Shown here piece after piece: positions 6,101 to 11,463 of a DNA stretch of 13,068 nucleotides. Numbering within the stretch: the stretch's first letter is position 1; every line of letters starts with the position of its first letter. The notes beneath the pieces were generated by a model. The model saw nothing but the letters and a program-made list of their open reading frames with translations, did not search any database and was not told the DNA's origin. The DNA is from DASUMP01 sp036277635 (GTDB lineage Bacteria > Actinomycetota > Acidimicrobiia > IMCC26256 > PALSA-610), in NCBI GenBank assembly GCA_036277635.1, contig DASUMP010000034.1, positions 1 to 13,068 of the forward strand. Reading direction: 5' to 3'. The position numbers and the translations under genes were made by a program.

Positions 6101-6109
6101 TTTTCCACA
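6101..6109 (+). promoter_or_regulatory. DnaA-box-like site (TTTTCCACA)
   Basis: One mismatch from both TTATCCACA and TTGTCCACA. Same strand as, and 20 bp (about two helical turns) before, the perfect box at 6121. It overlaps the expected -35 of the minus-strand sigma promoter, so bound DnaA could block it. Confidence 0.5.
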
Positions 6110-6136
6110 GACCCCCGGCTTTGTCCACAGGGGGTC
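6110..6136. repeat. 7-bp inverted repeat around a DnaA box
   Basis: GACCCCC (6110-6116) and GGGGGTC (6130-6136) are perfect reverse complements separated by 13 nt that contain TTGTCCACA. It may act as an operator, as a hairpin in the ABM leader, or be chance in GC-rich DNA. Confidence 0.5.
6121..6129 (+). promoter_or_regulatory. DnaA box (TTGTCCACA)
   Basis: An exact match to the DnaA-box consensus of high-GC actinobacteria such as Streptomyces and Mycobacterium. It is 42 bp upstream of the ABM gene start, in a non-coding spacer, with two further near-matches within 120 bp. DnaA also acts as a transcription factor at such clusters. Confidence 0.6.
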
Positions 6137-6170
6137 GGAGCAGCCCGGCTCGCAGGAGAACCACCCCACG

Positions 6171-6491
6171 ATGAGCGACGACCTCGAGCTCGCGGTGCTC
6201 ACGTGCCGCTTCGACGCCCGCGCCGGCGGCGAGGACCAGCTGAGCGCCGTCCTCGCCCGCTACGTGGTGCTCACCCGACACGAGTCGGCCTGCCGGAACG
6301 TCGACCTGGTGCGCTCGGCCACCCACGGTGGCCGGTTCTTGGTGATCGAGAAGTGGGACTCGGCCGCCGACGTGCAAGCGCACCTCGACGGCGAGCTGAT
6401 GGCCGGCATGGCCCGTGACGCGGTGCCGCTGCTCGCCGCGCCGCCCGACATCGACCTGTACGACTCGGTCTCGGCCCACGACCTGGCCTGA
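6171..6491 (+). CDS. ABM-fold (antibiotic biosynthesis monooxygenase-like) protein
   Basis: A 106-residue protein of the dimeric alpha/beta-barrel ABM type (YgiN-like quinol or heme oxygenases). The core signature is the strand and helix FLVIEKWDSAADVQAHLDGE (56-75), preceded by a first strand LAVLTCRFDA and a helix EDQLSAVLARYVVLTRHE. These proteins act as small cofactor-free oxygenases in the cytoplasm; many are uncharacterised. ATG 6171 gives the usual family length; AGGAG at 6154-6158 lies 12 nt upstream, longer than ideal. In-frame extension toward 6066 crosses the regulatory spacer and is rejected. It is divergent from the RpoD-like sigma gene, shares its control region, and ends in a strong hairpin. 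Substrate unknown. Confidence 0.82.
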   Translation: MSDDLELAVLTCRFDARAGGEDQLSAVLARYVVLTRHESACRNVDLVRSATHGGRFLVIEKWDSAADVQAHLDGELMAGMARDAVPLLAAPPDIDLYDSVSAHDLA

Positions 6492-6509
6492 GCGAGCCCC
6501 GGACGCGTC

Positions 6510-6536
6510 GAGGGCCGGGGGTGAACCCCGGCCCTC
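6510..6536. terminator. Strong hairpin terminator between convergent genes
   Basis: An 11-bp perfect stem (6510-6520 with 6526-6536) and a GTGAA loop, 18 nt after the ABM stop and 24 nt past the Calx-beta gene stop on the other strand. There is no T run, which is common for GC-rich actinobacteria. Likely works in both directions. Confidence 0.75.
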
Positions 6537-6560
6537 TCGGCGAGCTGAAGGCTGTCGTGG

Positions 6561-8240
6561 CTATTCGTCGTCGAGGATCGTGATGGTGCCGAGTGCCCTC
6601 GACAGCGAGAGCCCGAGGTTGGTGCCGCCGTCGGCCTCACGCAGGTTCGACAACACCACCGTCACGGTCTCCGAACCCTCAGGGTCGAGGTCGGGGAACA
6701 GCTGCACCGCGATCACCTTGTAGACGGGGGTGAACCCCGTCGCGAGCGCCGGGCGCCAGCGCATCGTGCGGACCGTCCCTCCCAGGTCGTTGCAGTCGGT
6801 CCCCAGAGGTGCGTTGCCGTACACGGCCTTGGCGCACGTCGCGGTGCCGCCGACGACGATGTAGTCGACGAGCACTTCCTCGTTCACGGCCTGCGAGAGC
6901 GTGACCCCGAGCTGCGCGACCCGCTTGTCGACGTCGCCCTCGACGATGCTGATGTCGCCGATCGCCATCGCGGGACCCGAACCCGGATCGTCGTCGATGA
7001 TCGTGCCGGTCGCGACCGAACGTCCGAGGTTCACGCCGCCGGTCGGGTTGGCGAGCGTGACCGTCAACGTCTCGTCACCTTCGACATCGGCATCGGGATA
7101 GACCGGAACGGAGACGACCTTCCGCACCACTGTCGTCCCCGCAGCCAGCCGCACTGGGAACTTCACGATCTTCGTGACGCCCGGGTTGCGGTAGTCGATG
7201 CCGGGGTCCTGTCGCGTGAAGCCGGTCGCGGATCCGTTGGCGATCGTGTACTCCGCGGTCACTTCGACCGGGCTGTTCCCCGTGAGCGTGACCGAGAACT
7301 TCAAGTGGCGGACCTTGTCGACATTGCCCTCGACGACCGACGCGTCACCGATCGAGATGTTCGGCTTCGGCGGCGGCGGAAGCGTCGTCGTGGTCGTCGG
7401 CGCCTCGGTCGTCGTCGTCGGCGCCTCGGTCGTCGTCGTCGGCGCCTCGGTCGTCGTCGTCGGCGCCTCGGTCGTCGTCGTCGGCGCCTCGGTCGTCGTC
7501 GTCGGCGCCTCGGTCGTGGTCGTCGGCGGGTCGCCGGCGATCGTCGTCGAGAGCACCGTGCTCGGGGCGCCGCACTTCACGCGCGCAGTCACCGTTCCGC
7601 CGAGCACCCGCACCGTGGTCTGGTAGTCGGCGAGGGCCAAGCCGGTGGCGACGTCGATCGCACCCGTCTGCGGGTTCGTGGTCATGGGCGTGCCCGCGGT
7701 GGCGTTCGCGGTCACGTTGAACGTGGCGCCCGGCCACTGGACGATCCCGCCGCCGACGACCGCGTTGGGCGCGGTCATCTGCAACCAGTTCTGGGTCGTG
7801 CTGACGGACACGGTCGTGTCGGCGCTGCCGCCGACCTTGACCGCGGAACCGGCGACGACCGTGCCGCCGAACACCTTGATCCGCACGACGCTCGACGCAA
7901 CGTCGGTGATGTCGTACGGGGTGGCGTTCACTTCGATGTTCGCGGGCACGAGCTGGTTGCGCGCGGGCACGGTCACCTGGAACACCGACCCCGGCGGCAC
8001 GTAGTCGGGCGCGGTCACGACCATGTCGTCGATCGGCAGGACGATGCCCTCGGAGAGCAGCGCGTTCGGCGTGGTCGCCGGGTCGTACGCGTTGCACACG
8101 TAGTTGACCGTGGCCGCGCCGGCGGATCCGCCGAGCACGAGGGTCAACGAGGCGACCGTAGCGACCGCGATCGTGACTGCGATCCCCTGGACGCGCCGCG
8201 CTTTGGATCCGCGAGCGTGCGTGGCATTGCCGAACCCCAT
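6561..8240 (-). CDS. Secreted protein with Thr-rich heptad repeats and two Calx-beta domains
   Basis: A 559-residue exported protein. Residues 1-43 form a long signal peptide (basic GSKARR, hydrophobic core to LGGSAGAA, cleavage near 42-43). Residues 44-235 are an unrecognised beta-rich domain with C49 and C223. Residues 241-282 are six TTTTEAP heptads, a mucin-like stalk, followed by a proline linker. Two Calx-beta domains follow at about 292-418 (calcium-type motif DADVEGDETL) and 423-559 (DLDPEGSETV). The second carries a small insert with C469 and C483. Calx-beta domains bind calcium and mediate adhesion in other proteins. There is no C-terminal sorting motif or anchor, so it is probably released or bound non-covalently. 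GAGGGGG 5-6 nt before ATG 8240 supports the start. It stands alone, with its own promoter candidate and facing terminator. Surface or matrix adhesion is inferred. Confidence 0.88.
   Translation of the reverse strand: MGFGNATHARGSKARRVQGIAVTIAVATVASLTLVLGGSAGAATVNYVCNAYDPATTPNALLSEGIVLPIDDMVVTAPDYVPPGSVFQVTVPARNQLVPANIEVNATPYDITDVASSVVRIKVFGGTVVAGSAVKVGGSADTTVSVSTTQNWLQMTAPNAVVGGGIVQWPGATFNVTANATAGTPMTTNPQTGAIDVATGLALADYQTTVRVLGGTVTARVKCGAPSTVLSTTIAGDPPTTTTEAPTTTTEAPTTTTEAPTTTTEAPTTTTEAPTTTTEAPTTTTTLPPPPKPNISIGDASVVEGNVDKVRHLKFSVTLTGNSPVEVTAEYTIANGSATGFTRQDPGIDYRNPGVTKIVKFPVRLAAGTTVVRKVVSVPVYPDADVEGDETLTVTLANPTGGVNLGRSVATGTIIDDDPGSGPAMAIGDISIVEGDVDKRVAQLGVTLSQAVNEEVLVDYIVVGGTATCAKAVYGNAPLGTDCNDLGGTVRTMRWRPALATGFTPVYKVIAVQLFPDLDPEGSETVTVVLSNLREADGGTNLGLSLSRALGTITILDDE
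7399..7524 (-). repeat. Six tandem 21-bp repeats encoding TTTTEAP
   Basis: Units begin at 7399, 7420, 7441, 7462, 7483 and 7504. The first five are identical and the sixth has one substitution (GTC to GTG, synonymous). Each plus-strand unit begins GGCGCCTCGGTCGTC. Near-perfect identity at the DNA level, including third positions, points to recent slippage expansion. Confidence 0.97.
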
Positions 8241-8317
8241 CGAGTCCCCCTCGTGTCGTCACAGCGCGAACGACGAACGCGTCCGACACCCGGAACGTGA
8301 CTGGCGTCCCGGCCGCG

Positions 8318-8346
8318 AGTCTTGCCACCGCGTCGGGGCTGGTCAA
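8318..8346 (-). promoter_or_regulatory. Candidate promoter of the Calx-beta gene
   Basis: On the minus strand TTGACC (8346-8341, five of six) is followed after 17 bp by AAGACT (8323-8318, weak). A start near 8311 would give a leader of about 70 nt. Confidence 0.35.
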
Positions 8347-8361
8347 CCACCTCCTGCCAGT

Positions 8362-8389
8362 ACCGCGCTGCGCGACAACTGCGCGCGGT
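8362..8389. terminator. Possible hairpin terminator of the nadE-to-orphan run
   Basis: ACCGCGC (8362-8368) pairs with GCGCGGT (8383-8389), and two or three more pairs can form inside past a bulged T. It lies just beyond the stop of the 201-residue gene and before the Calx-beta promoter. No T run. Confidence 0.35.
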
Positions 8390-8399
8390 GCGTGCCCGG

Positions 8400-9005
8400 C
8401 TAGGGGCGCTGGCGGAGGAGGTCAGCGGCGACGCGCGCTGCGGGTCGGTCGCTCGCTCCGGTCTCCTTGCACGCCTCGCGGATCCCGGCCCACGTGACCG
8501 TGTCGGCGGCCCAGAGCCGGTCGAAGACGGCGTCGGCGACGTCGGTGAACCCGTGCTGGAGTCGGTAGTCGTAGAGGCGGCGCTGCCGGCGCGTGGGGAC
8601 GCCGAGACGCTCGGCGCGCCCTTCGCTCCACGCGTCCCACGCGGTGCGCTCCGCCAACGTGAGCTCGGCGTCGGCAGGCGCGTCGGCGAAGTCGGGACCG
8701 AGACGATCCTTCGCGCGCAGCAACGCGATCACGAAGTCGAGCCGCGAACGATCGGCGGAGAAGTGACGGGGTCGCGTCACGTCTTCGAGGTTCGCGCCCG
8801 AGATCCAAACATGGGCGCGTCCGTCGACGACGTCGGCCGAGCACCCGACCAACGGCGCGAAGAGCTCCTCGTCGACTTCGACGACGACATCGACGTCGGT
8901 GGGGAACCCCACGAGCGCGGCGGCCTCTTCGACGACCGCCACGACCTCGGCCGCGTCGTACTCGACGAGCGAGAACTGCTCCGGCAGGAGCGTGATCCGG
9001 GCCAT
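8400..9005 (-). CDS. Hypothetical protein, 201 residues
   Basis: Not recognised. It is soluble, with no signal peptide or membrane segment. The N-terminal half is rich in V, D and E (AAEVVAVVEEAAALVGFPTD, then VDVVVEVDEELFAPLVG) and looks like an alpha/beta unit. The C-terminal half (about 115-201) is helical and Arg-rich (LGVPTRRQRRLYDYRLQHGF) and could be a small helical bundle. No metal-protease HExxH or nucleotide-binding motif is visible. ATG 9005 lies 12 nt after the stop of the DUF455 gene, with only a weak GAGC upstream, so it is probably read by coupling as the last gene of the run. The context (transporter plus two ferritin-like proteins) suggests an accessory role in the same process, nothing more specific. 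Confidence 0.75.
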   Translation of the reverse strand: MARITLLPEQFSLVEYDAAEVVAVVEEAAALVGFPTDVDVVVEVDEELFAPLVGCSADVVDGRAHVWISGANLEDVTRPRHFSADRSRLDFVIALLRAKDRLGPDFADAPADAELTLAERTAWDAWSEGRAERLGVPTRRQRRLYDYRLQHGFTDVADAVFDRLWAADTVTWAGIREACKETGASDRPAARVAADLLRQRP

Positions 9006-9017
9006 GGGCTGCTCGCG

Positions 9018-9839
9018 CTAGTTGGTGCCGATGAGGGCTTGGCTCGCCATCCGGCGCGCCTCTTCGGTGGCCTGCGCGGAGACCTCGGCGATCTCGTCGT
9101 TCTCCTCGTCGGTGAACCCGGCGAGCTCGCGGAACCGGCGAGCGAGCTGGATCGGGTTCTCGTCGGTCTCGCCGCGGAACCCGCCGAGGCTGAAGAGCTT
9201 GTCGACGGTGCGCTGGAACTCGAGCGCGCGCTCGAGGCGCTCCGGGTCGTTCGCGGTGAGCCGGCGCAGCCAGTCGGAACCCATCTTCACGTGGGTGACC
9301 TCGTCGGCGAGCATCCAGTCCTCGCAGAACTCGAGCACCGGGTCGCCCGACTCGTGACCGAACTCCTTCATCGTGCTGAAGACGTCGATGGCGAGACCCT
9401 CGAGCGCGCGGTTCACGCCGGTGAGCCGCAACACGGGGTCGGGGTTGCACGCCGCTTGGTAGAGGAAGGTCGACTCGGTGTACTCGCCGATCTCGCTGCC
9501 CATGTGGTCGCCGAGCTTCACCGAGATCTCGCAGTGACGCGACTCGTCCCAGCACTGGCGCGCCATGTCGAGCTTCAACGCGAACGGCGCCTGGTCGTCG
9601 TCGAAGTCGTAGCAGGTGCGACCGGCGCCTTCGAGCGCCTGGATCTCACCGACGAAGATGCCGTGCATCAACGAGCGCGAGCGCTCGGCCGCCGCGGGAC
9701 GGTCGACGGCCATCTTGGCCGGGCCGGTGTTGCGCGCGGCGACGCGCGGTCCGCGTGGGTCGTGCACTCGGGCGAGGATGTCGCTGCGGACGAACCGTTC
9801 GTCGCGAGCGAGCTCGCTCTCGGGCAGCATCTTCTTCAC
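9018..9839 (-). CDS. DUF455-type ferritin-like di-iron protein
   Basis: A 273-residue helical protein with the full ligand set of a ferritin-like di-iron site: E65 (GEIQALEG), E99-x-x-H102 (DESRHCEI), E147 (RALEGLAID) and E180-x-x-H183 (ADEVTHVKMG). The spacing and the LMHGIFVGEIQALEG and LDMARQCWDESRH blocks match the DUF455 family, relatives of MiaE-like hydroxylases. A cytoplasmic oxygen-dependent oxidase or hydroxylase is plausible; the substrate is unknown. The start is GTG 9839: AGGAGG (9853-9848) sits 8 nt upstream and overlaps the upstream stop codon (TAGGAGG), which indicates translational coupling. An ATG three codons later is too far from that site. It lies directly downstream of a second ferritin-like protein. 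Confidence 0.87.
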   Translation of the reverse strand: MKKMLPESELARDERFVRSDILARVHDPRGPRVAARNTGPAKMAVDRPAAAERSRSLMHGIFVGEIQALEGAGRTCYDFDDDQAPFALKLDMARQCWDESRHCEISVKLGDHMGSEIGEYTESTFLYQAACNPDPVLRLTGVNRALEGLAIDVFSTMKEFGHESGDPVLEFCEDWMLADEVTHVKMGSDWLRRLTANDPERLERALEFQRTVDKLFSLGGFRGETDENPIQLARRFRELAGFTDEENDEIAEVSAQATEEARRMASQALIGTN

Positions 9840-9847
9840 GGACGTGA

Positions 9848-9853
9848 CCTCCT
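9848..9853 (-). promoter_or_regulatory. Ribosome binding site fixing the GTG start of the DUF455 gene
   Basis: AGGAGG overlaps the TAG stop of the upstream gene and is 8 nt from GTG 9839, favouring it over ATG 9830 (17 nt). Confidence 0.7.
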
Positions 9854-10481
9854 ACGGAGCCTGTGTCCCCAGGCTATCCGGGCCGGCGATACCCCCCGCA
9901 CGTACCACGAGCTGCTCCAGCTCGGCCTGGCGGCGCGAGGCGCGCTCTGCCTTGTCGGCCGTGTCGATCAACGACTGGAGGAGCATCTCGCCGTCGCGCC
10001 AGTCCTCGAACTCGTCTTGCAGGATGAACTTGAGCGACCGGATCGTCGGCGCGTCGGTGATCGGGCTCGTGCCGTTGAGGTGGTACGTGTACGCCGCGAT
10101 GAACCGAGGGATGAGCACCCGGTACACGCCGACGAGCTTCTCGATCGTCAGCTCCGGCGCCTCGGGTTCACGGATCGCGTCCATGAACGCGACGAACTCG
10201 TCGTTGGCCGGCTCGGTGAGGCGTTCGGGGTTCATCTCCCGCAGCTCGGGGAGGCGTTTGTGCCACAGCTCCGCGTGCCACGCGTGGTGATACGTGTGCC
10301 GGCCGAGCACCATCTTCACGTCGAGCTCGGGAACGGTCGCGACCCAGCCGCCGAGCACCTCGAAGAGGCGCATCTCCGCCCACTTGTAGTTGCCGACGCG
10401 GCGTGCGGACTCCTCGACCGAGAACAGACCCGGGAGCTCGCGACGGTCCCACGGCGCGAACGCGGCGCGCGCGGTGCTCAT
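9852..10481 (-). CDS. His-rich helical protein, probably ferritin-like
   Basis: A 209-residue, mostly helical cytoplasmic protein. Candidate metal ligands cluster as in ferritin-like folds: E36 and E41 (KWAEMRLFEVLGGW), then a dense block RHTYHHAWHAELWH (61-74) with H62, H65, H66, H69, E71 and H74, and a late acidic helix LQDEFEDWRDGE (154-165). The order Glu, His/Glu, Glu/Asp fits a divergent ferritin-like bundle, but the pattern is not the strict ExxH pair. Its partner gene 12 nt downstream is a clear ferritin-like DUF455 protein, so the two may form a hetero-complex or act in sequence. ATG 10481 overlaps the EamA stop (ATGA) and has GAGGAGG 7 nt upstream. Family assignment is inferred; exact activity is unknown. 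Confidence 0.72.
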   Translation of the reverse strand: MSTARAAFAPWDRRELPGLFSVEESARRVGNYKWAEMRLFEVLGGWVATVPELDVKMVLGRHTYHHAWHAELWHKRLPELREMNPERLTEPANDEFVAFMDAIREPEAPELTIEKLVGVYRVLIPRFIAAYTYHLNGTSPITDAPTIRSLKFILQDEFEDWRDGEMLLQSLIDTADKAERASRRQAELEQLVVRAGGIAGPDSLGTQAP

Positions 10482-11449
10482 GCAGGATCCTCCTCGGAGG
10501 TGGTGGACGGGGCGCCATTGTCACCGGGTGGCTCCCCGGGGGTCAATCCGGCGCGCCAAGCGCGCGACTCCGCGAGGAGGATTCCGCCGAGGATGATCGT
10601 CGCGCCGACGTACCCGGACACGCCCAGGCGCTCGCCGACCGAGTACCCGACGACGCCGGCGACGACGGGCTCGAACAACAAGATGACGGCGGCTCGACTC
10701 GGTTCCACGAAGCGTTGACCCCACAGCTGCACCGTGAACGCACCGGCGGAGCAGACGATGCCGGTCACGAGCACGGCGACGACGACCAGCGTGTCGATGT
10801 CGCCGATCCCCTGCACGGAAGAGAACGGCAGCGCGAGCACCGCGAGCACCACCATCTGCGCGGCGGTCAGCGCGACGGGTTGGAAGCGCTGCGAGTACTC
10901 GCCCCCGAGATACACCCAGATCCCGAAGAACAGGGCGCATCCGACGGTGAGCGCGTCGCCGGTGTTCATCGACAGCTCGGCCCCGGTGAGGAAGAACAAC
11001 CCGACCACGCACACCGCGATCGCCGCGAGCACGTTGCGCGGCGGCACGCGGCGGCGGACGACCGTCTCCACGAGCGGCGTGAACACCACGAAGAGTCCGG
11101 TGATGAACGCGGAGTTCGAGGTCGTGGTGCGCTCCAGCCCCGTGTTCTGGAACCAGTAGCCGATGAAGCCGACCACACCGAACAGCAGCGCGGCGCGCAG
11201 GAACGAGCGACCGGTCTCGGCGTCGCCGACCGGGCCGGGTCGACGCCAACCTTGTGCGATCGCGAACGGGAGGAGCACCGCGGCGCCGACCGTGAAGCGC
11301 AAGAAGATCAGCCCGACTGCGCTCACCCGCTCGAGCGCGTCCTGCACCAGCACGAACGTCGAGCCGTAGGCCGCGGTCGCGACCACGAGCGCGAGCTCGG
11401 GCAACAGGGGGCGGCGCGTCTCCCACGCGTCGGTCGCGACGCGCGTCAT
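10478..11449 (-). CDS. EamA/DMT-family transporter
   Basis: A 323-residue inner-membrane protein with about ten hydrophobic helices in two EamA repeats. The first runs from LLPELALVVATAAYGSTFV (15-33) to LAAIAVCVVGLFFLTG (141-156), the second from about 167 to LGGILLAES (287-295). The hallmark end of a repeat is present as EPSRAAVILLFEPVVAGVVG (249-268) followed by GERLG. DMT proteins export or import metabolites such as amino acids or nucleosides; substrate cannot be told from sequence. ATG 11449 has GAGGA about 7 nt upstream and lies 14 nt after the nadE stop. The polar tail (about 300-323) ends in the ATGA overlap with the ferritin-like gene. An in-frame extension into nadE is a shadow. 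Confidence 0.9.
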   Translation of the reverse strand: MTRVATDAWETRRPLLPELALVVATAAYGSTFVLVQDALERVSAVGLIFLRFTVGAAVLLPFAIAQGWRRPGPVGDAETGRSFLRAALLFGVVGFIGYWFQNTGLERTTTSNSAFITGLFVVFTPLVETVVRRRVPPRNVLAAIAVCVVGLFFLTGAELSMNTGDALTVGCALFFGIWVYLGGEYSQRFQPVALTAAQMVVLAVLALPFSSVQGIGDIDTLVVVAVLVTGIVCSAGAFTVQLWGQRFVEPSRAAVILLFEPVVAGVVGYSVGERLGVSGYVGATIILGGILLAESRAWRAGLTPGEPPGDNGAPSTTSEEDPA

Positions 11450-11463
11450 GGGCGCGTCCTCGG

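Noticed and set aside
6014..6136. Chromosomal replication origin
   Set aside because: Only three boxes, no AT-rich unwinding stretch, and no dnaA, dnaN or other origin neighbours. A regulatory cluster is more likely.
7399..7524. Tandem repeats as a CRISPR array
   Set aside because: Units are 21 bp and directly adjacent with no spacers, and they encode TTTTEAP in frame within a secreted protein.
8322..10718. Long plus-strand open frame of about 800 codons
   Set aside because: It runs antisense to three minus-strand genes that have good motifs, ribosome binding sites and coupling. Its product is rich in Arg, His, Leu and Val with no domain; such frames are common in GC-rich DNA.
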